This document shows, piece by piece, positions 1-12,843 of a stretch of DNA of 64,000 bases; the stretch's first letter is position 1, and every line of letters begins with the position of its first letter. The stretch lies in assembly GCA_024036415.1 (NCBI GenBank), contig JAMWET010005505.1:62001-126000 (forward strand), written 5' to 3'. A model generated the notes under the pieces. It searched no databases, had not been told where the DNA came from, and saw only the letters and a program-made list of their open reading frames with translations. The position numbers were made by a program, and so were the translations under genes. The DNA comes from Prochilodus magdalenae. Taxonomy: Eukaryota; Chordata; Actinopteri; Characiformes; Prochilodontidae.

Positions 1-1120
1 AAAACAGAGCTGAGCACACAGGGTGAACGTAAAACACCGCAGAGGTTCAGAGTAGGATAGAGGGGAACAGAATGAAAGAGGATAGAAGAAAACTGAATTA
101 GACAAGAGCAGAACAGAATTCAACAGAGTTTAATTAGAATATAACAGAACAAAACAAAACATCAAAGTAGATTTGAAATTAGGGGCAATGATAGAACTAG
201 AATATAAGAATAGAGCAGATAGCATAGAATAGAACAGAACTAGAAATAGAATAAAATTAGAATAGATGACAGTTGAAATTTAGACATAAGAATATAAACA
301 GAACAAAAACAACAAAATAATCAGTAGATATAATAGAATTCCCACAAAATAGATACAAATAAGAACAGAAAATGAATTAGAACAGTTATACAGAAAGAAG
401 TAAAATATAATTAGAATAGAATAGAATAGAATAGAATAGATAAAATCTAAATAACAGAAAGTAAATAGAAATAGAAGTTGAAGGAACTTTGAATGCTAGA
501 ACCATTAACTGAAGTGTAAGAAAAAGTAGGAAAAATAGGATTACAAGAAAATAATCAACATAGAATATAATAGAATCCCACAAAATAGAGTACTAGAATA
601 GAAATGAAACAGTAGATGTGAACGGAATAAAGAGAAACAGTTAATACACAGTCTAAAACGAGTAAAAATACTAATTAGTAATAGGAATAGAATTAGAATA
701 GAATAGGATATAGAATAGAGAAGACGTAAAATATGGGATAAAATTACATAAAATGAAAATAACAAACAAGACAATAGAACGAGAAGTAGAAGTTGATACA
801 ATATAAAGAGAAAACAAGAAACAGGAGCAGGAGTACTAAAATGAATATAGAAGATAGTAAGTACAGACAACACAACTGTGGAATTAGAATAATAGAACAG
901 AAAACAGTGGTCCGTGTGGAAAAAAGCGAAACAAAACGTAGAACTGTCTGATATAGAAAAGTACAAATGACTCCAGACTGACATTAATTGTTTCTGCAAC
1001 CTCATATACAATTTTATAAGTAAAGGACACAAAACAAACACTGATCTGGAAAGCATGCAGTGCGTATAAATAGAAAATGTACCTTGACACTTAATTGGAC
1101 CCTGCTGGGGCTGTATCACA
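1..1120. repeat. A/G-rich low-complexity block
   Basis: Almost continuous permutations of AGAATAGAAC-like words (for example GAATAGAATAGAATAGAATA near 413) with very little C on the plus strand. The complementary strand is open over long stretches only because it is T/C-rich. No coding signal was recognised. Confidence 0.75.
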
Positions 1121-1599
1121 GAAGACTGAATTGACAGTCACTGATCTAAGGAGTATTCATGTATTGCATGCCATAGAGTACCGCGTTGTGCCGCGGCCGA
1201 CGGATGGGTGACGGATCCCATAAACTGAGAACAAGTAGAAAAGAGATTCCCACATATCTCAGGGAACAATAGGCCAACATTTGGGATGTGGAGGCACCCA
1301 ATCCGTTATTTGACTCGCGGTGAGCACCACGGTCAGGTAGTTTCTGTATATTCGTGTGGTAGGTGAATGGTGAATAGGACGTGTGGATGATGTAAACTAG
1401 AACGAAACATGAGTCATAAAATGATGAATATCAGTCCAGGCAGTGAGTCATTGACACAACAGAACCGTCTAAAAAATCACTATCGCATGCTCAGGATGTC
1501 AAACCTGATGTAGAAGACAGCGAGGAAGGTAGGAAGGAACGACTGAAGGAGATCGTTACACACAGAGTGTTCAGTCACCAGCTCAGAGTTCAGCCATAT
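1121..1599. other. no recognisable feature
   Basis: Mixed-composition sequence. I found no exon, RNA gene or obvious repeat. Confidence 0.5.
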
Positions 1600-2060
1600 C
1601 AGCGGTTGGAGCTGACTGCTGCTGCATAGTTAGTGTTCAGTAGCATGCACAACATGCAGTCTCATAGCCTATGCAGCTCAGACCAGTCTGATTACAGCCT
1701 AGAGCCCTGGTCTTTTTCTAGACAAGCGCATCAATTCAGTCCACTAGTAGCAAGCTCAGACAGCCATTCAGCCAGAGCTAGCTCAGACAAGAGCTACGAT
1801 TCTAGCCTAGGTAGCATGCTCAGCCTACAGCTCGATTCAGCTACGATGCGAGTTCACGAGCACCACATTCAGCCTTATCAGAGCATGCTCAGACCCAGCT
1901 AAATATCAGCCGTACTGAGTTATTGGAATTTTTAGAGATGCATCCAATATACAGACCCTAGAGCAGCTCAGCTATGCTAGTGCACATCAGCCCTAGAGAG
2001 TTCAGATACAGCTGGACTGCAGCCTAGACGTGCGATCAGATCAGATCATTAACTATCGTG
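1600..2060. repeat. short-word repeat rich in AGCTCAGA / TAGCC / CAGCTA
   Basis: Words such as AGCTCAGAC, GCATGCTCAG and CAGCCTAGA recur irregularly every 10-25 bp. A small open frame inside (1633-1902) is Ser/His/Gln-rich and looks like a product of the repeat, not a gene. Confidence 0.5.
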
Positions 2061-3685
2061 ACTTTGCTGCGAGGCAACCTTGGCTTCTGAGCTCCTGACG
2101 GCTGTCACATACACCGCAGGGGGAGTAAGCTCAATCCGCGTCTCAGCACTAGGCACAGACACACACACTCTGAGCTCCACCCGTACATCAATGCCCATCC
2201 TGACGCCCATAGAGCACGCCCCATAGCCCCACGTGTTCTGAACTTATGACGCTAACTCTCACAATCCTCGCTTACCTAACCCTCTAACACTCCGACGTCA
2301 ATCCCCTCAATACGAGATGGAGCTGCCGCATTAACAGCGAATACACTAATACCTTCACCATCACGCCTCCCGCTCAGACACGCCCAGTTTACACACATCC
2401 ATCGCAGTGCCGCACGCTCCAATCATCCTTCCCTAATATTACACAACCCCTACCGTTTAACCCTAGTCTGGCCTATAACCGTGACACCACCCCCACCTCC
2501 CAAAACAAACCAACCAAAATGCTACTCCCACTGCCATTAAAAGCACGCGAACAGACCCTACCTACAGTACAGCACCCCAGCCCACCACCTTTTACACACC
2601 ACGCCCACAGCCCCACGATATACGTGACATATAAATTTTAGACCCAAAACCCATAACCTCCACTCAAGTCCTTCAGTCATAACTGGTGCTCCAGTGTCCT
2701 GAAAATTCTAACAATCACATAGCACCATGACCCCTGCAAGCCTCTAGAGCACAAGCCAACGTCAGGCTAGCTCTAGGGATATAATCGACTACGCATCAGT
2801 GGGTGTCATATCCAAGAAGCAACTCTAAGTATACAGCATTGCTCCGAACTCACTGTTAATTTTTTTTTGAGAAACACGATATCAATTAAATAGTCAGCAC
2901 CATGACGATGATACTGGTATCCATGCGAAGCACCGGGGGATGAACGAGCGCTCGCCGCACTGATGGGCGTAATTTCGTCTTTAAAGTTGTGTCAGTCGAG
3001 CTTTTTTTTTGCTATGCTGTTGACTCGTTACCTATGCTTGCTGTATGTGTCCAGGTTACATCAGCCTGAGCTGAGCTGGTCAGTCAAATCAGTGGTCAAT
3101 AAGATGGATAAGCTACAGGGGAATAATGAGAATTACGTTTGGCTCTAGAAAGCAGAAACTGCCTTAGTATTCCAGCACGAGGCCTCCAAGCGATAAGTGG
3201 CAGATTCTTACTAGTGCAAAAGCTCAGATCATGTCTTGCTTAACTCGTTGGCAATAAGACCGGTATCAATAAGACCTTCCGAACCCATCGCCATGTGCTC
3301 TGCCATCTTGGCAACCATGCTCGGATACAAGCACATGCTGGCGCTGAATCGGGACTGTATGGAGTATAATCACCTCATCAATACAGCAGTATTGATCCTC
3401 ACAACACTGATACTGCTGAACACTGCAAAACCCAGCGGGGCCCTGCAATAAATCATCTAATTTTCCAACATTATTCAACAAGTGTAAATGATTTTGGTCA
3501 GAATATTGCAGGCAGATCTGACATCATGCATTTTAAATGTTTTGCATGATTGCAATGTGGATCTAACTAACAAGAACATGGCAACATTAATGTTAACAGT
3601 GAAGACAGGTTTTTGTATGGTTAAAATGTATGTTTAAAATGCATATCTCTATATATTTACAGCTTCTATAGTAAAAAATATTCAT
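2061..3685. other. no gene seen; strongly C-rich, G-poor part at about 2200-2720
   Basis: From about 2200 to 2720 the plus strand is rich in CCCACC/CTAACC words and poor in G, without a clear period. The remainder is unremarkable and no exon of galnt10 was found here. Confidence 0.5.
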
Positions 3686-3689
3686 GCAT

Positions 3690-4385
3690 TCTTTTAAAAA
3701 TGGTCTAAAAGAACATGTCATCTTTTAGAATATGCCTAAAAAACAGGTCTTAATTTAGAAATAGCCTAAAAGAATATGTCCTAATTTAGAAATGGCCTTT
3801 CAGAACAAATCTACTTTTAGAAAACGCCTAAAAGAACAGGTCTACTATTAGAAATCACCTAAAAGAATAGGTCTTAATTTAGAAATGCCCCAAAGAACAG
3901 GTCAGCTATTAGAAATAGATTAAAATTGCCTAAAAGAACTGATCATTAATAGAACAACAAATGGCAAATTAGGAGAGATCTTTTAAATGGCTAAAAAAAA
4001 ATAGGTCTTCATTTAAGGCTTAATGAAAAGGGTCTTCATCCTAGTAATGGCCTAAAAAAATAGGTCTTCATTTAGAAATGGCTTAAAACAAGAGATCTTT
4101 ATTTAGAAATGGCCTAAAAGAAGAGCTCTTCATTTAGAAATGGCTTAATAAAATAGGTCTCCTTTTAGAAACTGCCTAAAAGAACTGATCATCTTTTAGA
4201 AATGGCTTAATAAAATAGGTCTTAATTTAGAAATGACCTAAAAGAATAGGTCTTAATTTAAAAATGGTTTAACATTTTGTTTAGAAAAAGCCTAACAGAA
4301 TAGGTCTACTTTTAGGAATGGCTTTATAAAGTAGATCTTCTTTTAGAAATGGCTTAAAAATAGGTAATCTTTTACGAAATTGATG
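3690..4385. repeat. degenerate tandem repeat of about 30 bp (CCTAAAAGAATAGGTCTTA)
   Basis: About 20 diverged units of the form GGCCTAAAAGAATAGGTCTT plus a TTTAGAAAT segment, with small indels. High divergence between units points to an old array. Confidence 0.8.
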
Positions 4386-5639
4386 TAATGTTCTTACTGA
4401 ATAAATGTAAAAAAAATTATATTCTTAAAAATTGTATGTTTTTTTCCTTTCTTATAAGATTGTTTTCCCTCTCAAAAATGTGTGACCCATATGAACATAG
4501 CATCTTTCTTTTTATGTTTAACTTAAGTTTTTCCACTAATTATTAGTTGTGACAGTTTACACTAAATGTTGCAGACTAACTTGGACTTTATGTAAGCATA
4601 CCTTAAAAGATATTTCATACTGCTCTCCTCCCCAAATCTCCAGCCCCGTGTCATATCCTCCCAGCTCCCAAAACCACTTCCTGTCCACCGCAAACAAACC
4701 TCCAGCCATCACAGGAGACCTAAAAAAACACAGACAGAATACAGTGGTCGGTCAAATACATTACAGTAAAAAAACTTGTGCCTTTAAGACCCTTCATTTA
4801 TTTAATTTCCTGTCTAAACTGCCATTAAGCATAAAATATTAATCTTTCAGGAGACATCTCTGAGGAGATCTGATAGAAGATAATCCACAAGTACAGCAAC
4901 AGAGAGAATGTGACTCCTAACACCACCTGAAAGACGTGGTAGACCCACCAACACTGCCCCATCAGATAAACAGCACTTAAAGCTTTCATATCTGAGAGAG
5001 TGGAGAACATCAAGCTCCAGATCTGAGAACATCTACAGGTGTTTCTGTCCATCCTTCCACTATGAGAAAACACCACAACACTACGGTGGAGCAAAGAAGC
5101 TGCTGGTGTTCTCAGAACAATGGACTGCCCACCCCAAATTCGAGAACTTCAACAGCACTGAATGTGTTTAGGGTTATCTGGATGATGAGAAGAAGCAGAA
5201 CATCCTAAACCAGCTTCTAAGACTGAACTTTGGAGGTCTGCATGTAATTGAGAACTCCAGACGTTAGTTAGGCCTTGTGGTCAGAATGCCCTCCAAACTA
5301 CAGTCAGACTGCAGACTTCAGTATGCAGAAATGGCCTCAGATCTCTTGCCATGTGTTCTCCAGCCTCATTAAGCTTTATAGGAGAAGATGACAGAGCTGC
5401 CGAACAACCGGCACATATACATTAGAGCAAATGATTAATTTCATTATAAGATTTATTTATTTTCCGTCACTGTACTATAAAGAAAGGCTAGAGCTTTGTT
5501 AATATGTTGAAGGAAAAATCAAAAGGATAAGCAGAAAACATGTTTCCTTGTACAGTGCTGCTTTTGTGTACTCCTTCTGCACACCAATGACCTAAAACAT
5601 AATTACATAAGTCCTAAAAGTAGATAAAGAGGACCCAAT
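4386..5639. other. no gene seen
   Basis: AT-rich flank of the preceding array, then 5080-5400 which resembles a decayed interspersed element but matches no family I can name. Confidence 0.4.
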
Positions 5640-6450
5640 CAAACAAATGAAACACAAACATCATCATCAAAAGAATAGTTGCACCCAGAAGGAATCAGCT
5701 GACAGGAATGAAAGTTGGTTGGTTGTATTGGTTGGTGTAGCTCAGCAGATAACACCACATGTGGGAGACTGGGGTTCACATGTGGGAGACTGGGGTTCAC
5801 TGGGGACTATGCTGTGCTGTGCTACACCAATAAGAGTCCTTGGGCAAGACTCCTAACACTACATTGGCCTTGCTGTAATATGATTAACCTTGTAAGTCGC
5901 TCTGGATAAGAGCGTCAGCTAAACGCTATAAATGTAAATGTTGGGTAGGTTTAACATTGTGGGACATGCTAATGATGCATGATTCACGCTGGACCACACA
6001 TGACGTAAGCAAGGACGGGCCTTATTGCTGTACCTGACTGACTCAACAGCCACGATTGCAGACATTCAGCAGGCAGTGATGTCCACTGGCAGGCGGCTGC
6101 ACCACCCAGGACTACATGCACACAGAAAGTTACGACTGTCCTTAACACCACGTCAACATCACCAAAGACTGCAATGGTGTCGTGCCAGACTGTCATAGTG
6201 TCAAGTGACTTAGAATGGCAGCGGGCCATCTTCAGTGACAAGCCCCCCCTTTTGTCTTGGTGGAGATGACCAACAAATCCATGTGTGGAGACACCATGGT
6301 CAGCACCAAGATGAATGGTTTGTTGTCACAGAAGGCCTGGTGTCACTCCACCTCCACCCCTACCGCACCATCGGCAGGAACTGTGTGAGAATATTCGAGC
6401 TGCATGGGATGGATTATCACAGGACATTAACTTCTTACTTCTTTAACTGT
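5640..6450 (+). mobile_element. Tc1/mariner-like element, internally deleted and split by a SINE
   Basis: The left terminal region includes AAAAGAATAGTTGCACCCAG at about 5669. After the SINE the element resumes and encodes decayed transposase pieces: RLQWCRARL, a degenerate FSDxxRF region, then directly a C-terminal piece. The large middle part of a normal Tc1-type transposase is absent. Related copies occur at 28.5, 32.1, 43.9 and 63.7 kb. Boundaries are approximate. Confidence 0.75.
5729..5940 (+). mobile_element. tRNA-derived SINE with conserved fish tail
   Basis: The head TGGTGTAGCTCAGCAGATAA resembles a tRNA A box and GGGGTTCAC a B box. The 3' end is GTAAGTCGCTCTGGATAAG, then AGCGTCAGCTAAACGC and AAATGTAAATG, a tail shared by many teleost SINEs. 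About 21 bp around the B box (ACATGTGGGAGACTGGGGTT) is duplicated in tandem. It interrupts the Tc1-like element, whose sequence continues as TTGGGTAGGTTTAAC at 5941. Confidence 0.85.
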
Positions 6451-7029
6451 TCTTTGGTAGAATGTCTTGTGTGCTTAGGGTAGTTGTCCTGCCGCATGAT
6501 CCACGTTCTTCTGAGAGTCAGCACATGGACAGATGTCCTGATATTCTTCTCTAGAATTTGCTGGATTCAGAATTCGTTCTGAGCAGAAGAGAAGTGCTTA
6601 CTAAAGGAGCTTCGTTAGGTTGTAAGTGATGTGCCTGTGGCGTGGTGCTATCCTCGGAGATTACATAAGGCTGTAAACCTGGCGGACCAACGGAGGGACC
6701 TGGAGCTGAAGGCAGACTGTAACGAGCAGCATGCGCTCAGTGAGAGAATTTAATTACACCTCCACCAGGCTAGTGCTAACGTCTGGAACAAGTTCAGCAG
6801 ATTTCAGTCAAACTTATTCATCCAGCTCACGGTACAGACACGGAACCAAGGCCACATGTTTAATCACACAGCGCTCGGAGCAGAAGAATGTCTCCACTGA
6901 AGAAATAAAGACCAGCCTTCATAAACACTGCACTACACTTTGTTGGAGCGGCTAGAGTGAGTTTCGGGTGAACCATTAAGATGGATAAAATAAGTCTGGA
7001 GTCAGAATTGTACATGTCTGTAGTGACAT
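6451..7029. other. no gene seen
   Basis: Unremarkable sequence between the Tc1 copy and the minisatellite. Confidence 0.4.
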
Positions 7030-7520
7030 TCTTAGGTGTCTGGAGTGAGTCTGGACCAAGATTCTCAGGTGGATGGAGGGAGTCTGCAGTAAGATTCTCA
7101 GGTGGATGGAGGGAGTCTGCAGTAAGATTCTCAGGTGCCTGGAATGAACCTGGAGTGAGATTCTCAGGTGTCTGGGGTGAATCTGGAGTGAGATTATCAG
7201 GTGTCTGGGGTGAATCTGGAGTGAGATTATCAGATGTCTGGGGTGAGTCTGGAGGGAGATTATCAGATGTCTGTGATTAATCTGGAGTGAGACTATCAGG
7301 TGTCTGGGGTGAATCTGGAGTGAGATTATCAGGTGTCTGGGGTGAGTCTGGAGTGAGATCATCAGGTGTCTGGGGTGAGTCTGGAGTGAGATTATCAGGT
7401 GTCTGGGGTGAGTCTGGAGTGAGATTATCAGGTGTCTGGGGTGAGTCTGGAGTGAGATTATCAGGTGTCTGGGGTGAGTCTGGAGTGAGATTATCAGGTG
7501 TCTGGAGTCTGGACTAGGAT
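7030..7520. repeat. minisatellite, 33-bp unit
   Basis: About 15 units containing TCAGGTGTCTGGGGTGAGTC, then TGGAGTGAGATTA. The period is a multiple of three, so both strands stay open and give 11-residue repeats (for example SGVWGESGVRL). This is an array artefact and not a protein gene. Confidence 0.9.
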
Positions 7521-8045
7521 CCTCAGGTGTCCCTGTTTGAAACACATTAAAACGAACCACAGCTCAGTCACCCAACAGCCTTCTGGGCCCCTAGCTGATC
7601 CAGACTTTTGATGTAATGCATCACCAGGTGCTGAAATAAAGCCAGGACTAAACACTGAACACCTGGTGCAGGTGAGCTGCAGTAAAAGGGGTTAAATGAG
7701 GCAGTATTATCAGGGGGCTGCTCCTGAACTGTTTTTATCGGCTTTAAATGGTTTTCAATCACCAGCAGCCATTAATACACCCAGTCCCATAACCCTGCCT
7801 GTCTCGTTCAGGAGCGAGTTACTGTGATTATGTTTGTCATACGGCACTAAAACTATTTTCCAGCCGGTACAGATTCTCATTATTTCTCTCTCTTTCTCTG
7901 TACTGTGTATTAGTGAAACATTATTATTATGCTCTGCTGTAGCTCGGGGCTGATGAGGCTGGAGGAGCTGATTAAATTAATGCTGTATTATCCTCCCTCC
8001 ACCTTCTTTAGGGGCAGACTGTCATTCTGATCTGAATCACACCAT
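7521..8045. other. no gene seen
   Basis: Apparently single-copy sequence; no exon recognised. Confidence 0.4.
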
Positions 8046-10960
8046 TCTGAGCAGTCAGTTCAGTAGAAACACAACTTTACAGTTTAGCCAAACAACTTTA
8101 CAGTTCAAGCAAATACAACACTGCAGTTTAGCCAAACACAACTTTACAGTTTAGCCAAACCACTTTACAGTTCAAGCAAATACAACACTGCAGTTTAGTC
8201 AAACACAACTTTACAGTTCAGGCAAATACAACACTGCAGTTTAGCCAAACACAACTTTACAGTTTAGCCAAACCACTTTACAGTTCAAGCAAATACAACA
8301 CTGCAGTTTAGTCAAACACAACTTTACAGTTCAGGCAAATACAACACTGCAGTTTAGCCAAACAACTTTACAGTTCAAGCAAATACAACACTGCAGTTTA
8401 GCCAAACACAACTTTACAGTTTAGCCAAACCACTTTACAGTTCAAGCAAATACAACACTGCAGTTTAGTCAAACACAACTTTACAGTTCAGGCAAATACA
8501 ACACTGCAGTTTAGCCAAACACAACTTTACAGTTTAGCCAAACACAACTTTACAGTTTAGCCAAACCACTTTACAGTTCAAGCAAATACAACACTGCAGT
8601 TTAGTCAAACACAACTTTCCAGTTCAGGCAAATACAACACTGCAGTTTAGTCAAACACAACTTTACAGTTTAGCCAAACACAACTTTACAGTTTAGCCAA
8701 ACACAACTTTACAGTTTAGCCAAACCACTTTACAGTTTAAGTAAATACAACACTGCAGTTTAGTCAAACACAACTTTACAGTTCAAGCAAATACAACACT
8801 GCAGTTTAGCCAAACACAACTTTACAGTTCAAGCAAATACAACACTGCAGTTTAGCCAAACACAAATTTACTGTTTAGCCAAACAACTTTCCAGTTCAAG
8901 CAAATACAACACTGCAGTTTAGCCAAACACAACACTGCGGTTTAGCCAAACACAACTTTCCAGTTCAAGCAAATACAACACTGCAGTTTAGCCAAACCAC
9001 TTTACAGTTTAAGTAAATACAACACTGCAGTTAAGTCAAACACAACTTTACAGTTTGGCCAAACACAACTTTACAGTTTAGCCAAACAACTTTACAGTTC
9101 AAGCAAACACAACTTTACAGTTTAGCCAAACAACTTTACAGTTCAAGAAAATACAACACTGCAGTTTAGCCAAACCACTTTACAGTTCAAGCAAATACAA
9201 CACTGCAGTTTAGTCAAACACAACTTTACAGTTTAGCCAAACACAACATTACAGTTCAAGTAAATACAACACTGCAGTTTAGCCAAACACAACTTTACAG
9301 TTTAGCCAAACACAACTTTACAGTTTAGCCAAACAACTTTACAGTTTAAGTAAATACAACACTGCAGTTTAGTCAAACACAACTTTACAGTTCAAGCAAA
9401 TACAACACTGCAGTTTAGCCAAACACAACTTTACAGTTCAAGCAAATACAACACTGCAGTTTAGCCAAACACAACACTGCGGTTTAGCCAAACACAACTT
9501 TCCAGTTCAAGCAAATACAACACTGCAGTTTAGCCAAACCACTTTACAGTTTAAGTAAATACAACACTGCAGTTTAGTCAAACACAACTTTACAGTTTAG
9601 CCAAACACAACTTTACAGTTTAGCCAAACAACTTTACAGTTCAAGCAAACACAACTTTACAGTTTAGCCAAACAACTTTACAGTTCAAGAAAATACAACA
9701 CTGCAGTTTAGCCAAACACAACTTTCCAGTTCAAGCAAATACAACACTGCAGTTTAGCCAAACCACTTTACAGTTCAAGCAAATACAACACTGCAGTTTA
9801 GTCAAACACAACTTTACAGTTTAGCCAAACACAACATTACAGTTCAAGCAAATACAACACTGCAGTTTAGCCAAACACAACACTGCGGTTTAGCCAAACA
9901 CAACTTTCCAGTTCAAGCAAATACAACACTGCAGTTTAGCCAAACCACTTTACAGTTTAAGTAAATACAACACTGCAGTTTAGTCAAACACAACTTTACA
10001 GTTTAGCCAAACACAACTTTACAGTTTAGCCAAACAACTTTACAGTTCAAGCAAACACAACTTTACAGTTTAGCCAAACAACTTTACAGTTCAAGAAAAT
10101 ACAACACTGCAGTTTAGCCAAACACAACTTTCCAGTTCAAGCAAATACAACACTGCAGTTTAGCCAAACCACTTTACAGTTCAAGCAAATACAACACTGC
10201 AGTTTAGTCAAACACAACTTTACAGTTTAGCCAAACACAACATTACAGTTCAAGCAAATACAACACTGCTGTTTAGCCAAACACAACACTGCGGTTTAGC
10301 CAAACACAACTTTCCAGTTCAAGCAAATACAACACTGCAGTTTAGCCAAACCACTTTACAGTTTAAGTAAATACAACACTGCAGTTTAGTCAAACACAAC
10401 TTTACAGTTTAGCCAAACACAACTTTACAGTTTAGCCAAACAACTTTACAGTTCAAGCAAACACAACTTTACAGTTTAGCCAAACAACTTTACAGTTCAA
10501 GAAAATACAACACTGCAGTTTAGCCAAACACAACTTTCCAGTTCAAGCAAATACAACACTGCAGTTTAGCCAAACCACTTTACAGTTCAAGAAAATACAA
10601 CACTGCGGTTTAGCCAAACACAACTTTACAGTTTAGCCAAACAACTTTACAGTTCAAGTAAATACAACACTGCAGTTTAGTCAAACACAACTTTACAGTT
10701 TAGCCAAACACAACTTTACAGTTTAGCCAAACACAATTTTACAGTTTAGCCAAGCACAACACTGTAGTTTAGCCAAGCACAACACTGTAGTTTAGCCAAA
10801 CACAACTTTACAGTTAAGGCAAGCACAACACTGTAGTTTAGCCAAACACAACACTGTAGTTTAGCCAAGCACAACACTGTAGTTTAGTCAAGCAAAACAC
10901 TGTAGTTAAGCCAAGAACATCTTTGAAGTTTAGCCAAACACAACTTTACAGTTTACATAC
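8046..10960. repeat. 2.9-kb satellite with higher-order units of about 407 bp
   Basis: The basic words ACTTTACAGTTTAGCCAAAC and CAAATACAACACTGCAGTTT alternate throughout. The rarer variant CACTGCGGTTTAGCC appears near 8933, 9475, 9881 and 10288. The last two intervals are about 407 bp each and contain the same order of variants, which shows higher-order duplication. The right edge (10740-10960) is more diverged (GCACAACACTGTAGTTTAGC). Confidence 0.93.
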
Positions 10961-11316
10961 AAATAACAAACATTAAAGTGCAAAGTACAACCTCATGCTG
11001 TATTAAACAGCAACAACAGCAAACTATACGACTCGTATAGAACGGCAATAAAACCCAGGATGTGAAGGTGATGAAGAACCTGGACTAAAAAAGGTAATAC
11101 AGAGAGCTTTCCAGGTGCAAACAGATGTTGTTCCCACACAGTCACATCATTATGAGTTCCCCAATTTACATACACATCCTGGATATAAGGAGTGAGATGG
11201 AAAAATGACAGAATGGTTAGGAATGGGTGAAAAACTGTGCTGGTCACCACAGATCAACTGCACAGCGTCTGTAGACATGCAGAAAGCTTTTAATGTATTT
11301 CTGCTTCAGTCGTATG

Positions 11317-11398
<82 letters not shown>

Positions 11399-12655
11399 TA
11401 ATTATTTGATTGGTTTATTGGGCTTAAATGTGAGTTATTTTCATCCCGTCAATGTCGGCTTTCATAATTCTGAATGTTTCTGTCTCCAGACGCACTTTCA
11501 CTTCAGTAAATTGCTGTAATTTCCGAGCTGTTAAGTGTCTGGAAACTTGAATAATATTGACATAAATCTCCTCCACTCATCGCAGTCTGCGCTCCATCAC
11601 TGCAGTCTGCATCAGCACAGAGTTCAGAGAGGAGCACCACACATCTCCACCACTTAAACACCATCAGGGTCTGGCATGAAAACAAACCATGCATGAAGAG
11701 ACACCTGTATTTTCCCAGTTTCCCTAAACTGGGATAACAGTAAATTTGAATTTTGGATTCAAAACATGGGCACCCAAGGGGTTTATAGAAAGCGCTGCTC
11801 CTTTATGTTTATGGGCCCTAAATATCTTTTAAAAATCTTTTAAAAGTAAAAAAAAAAAAAAAAGGTATTTCAAAGACATTATCAGATATTTCCATGTACC
11901 CAGTTTCATAGGCTCTATCGGTCCCAACTTTTTAATTTTTTTTTAATAACGTTAAATTTTCATTTGATATACAACAAACTTTTAAATGTAACTATTTAGA
12001 TATTACACTAATCAATACATGAATAGGGAGTAAATTTACAATTGACAGTACTAGATTAAGAAGACATTTGGTGAAATTTAAAATATGATTAAGATTTTAT
12101 CAAACGATGAATTGATATTTGTTATTATCAAACTGAATTATGCCATTAATAAGCTCAGAGAGATCCTAATCTTTGAAGGTTAATTAACATAAATGTCAGA
12201 TTTTAAAAAACAGTATAGAACAATAATAGAACAGTATTAAAATGATAAATTATATAACACGTACATGTTTGCTTTACTTACCTAATTGAGTGGGATGGAT
12301 CAGTCAGACCGGAGCTTACTAACTGACTAGGATTTAGGCGAGTCACAATGTCACATGACCTTAGTAACCCAATGAAATGCAAGGCGCAATCCTGACATAC
12401 AGGGAAGACTGATAAGCTAACAGCTACGTCATTATGTCAAACCACTTGTGGCCTCAAGTACCGAGAGTTAACTGTGCTAAAAAAAGATCAGCCGGGTTGT
12501 AAGTGTTATGTGACGAACCGTGTGTAAACTACAATCATGGGCTCTATCAGAGCAACATATGGCACACTGCAGGTGGGCTTCAGCCTGCAATGCTACAGAC
12601 GGGTCAGAGGCCCAAACTAGGAAAATAGGAATATTAATTCTAATGATTTCAGTTC
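10961..12655. other. no exon found; contains (AT)n at 11323-11390
   Basis: This lies downstream of galnt10 exon 6 on the sense strand, so it is intron. It has a pure AT dinucleotide array, an A-run near 11850, and otherwise AT-rich sequence. The next galnt10 exon was looked for and not seen. Confidence 0.5.
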
Positions 12656-12659
12656 TTAC

Positions 12660-12843
12660 TCAAAGGGTTCGCTGGGGTCGTCCTTCTGCAGCTCTGTAGG
12701 TATAGGGATGCGCTTGTAATACATCTCCCAGTCAAACGCCCCTCGCATGGCATCGCCAGCCTGCGTCTCATAACCAAAATTATCATGATCAATCACATCG
12801 ATCATCGGACACACGATGGATTTCCGGTTCTGGGCAATGCGAT
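12660..12843 (-). CDS. galnt10: galnt10 coding exon 6
   Basis: The acceptor CTGTTTTAG precedes ATCGCATTGCC. It reads [40 protein letters not shown] and [20 protein letters not shown], closely matching GALNT10. The donor is GA/GTAAGA (phase 2), so the next exon should begin G TCx CC.. (SPVMAGG in relatives); it is not in this window. The intron to exon 5 is only 405 bp. Confidence 0.93.

Noticed and set aside
541..1119. 192-residue hydrophobic frame that looks like a membrane protein
   Set aside because: Complement of an A/G-rich low-complexity block; Phe/Leu/Ser content follows from base composition.
1633..1902. 89-residue Ser/His-rich frame
   Set aside because: Built from short repeated words (AGCTCAGA, CAGCCTA); no homology recognised.
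5731..5800. Functional tRNA gene
   Set aside because: A-box and B-box-like parts occur but there is no cloverleaf, the B box region is duplicated, and a SINE tail follows.
6976..7560. 194-residue minus-strand frame and two plus-strand frames with 11-residue repeats
   Set aside because: 33-bp minisatellite with a period divisible by three; both strands are open by chance.
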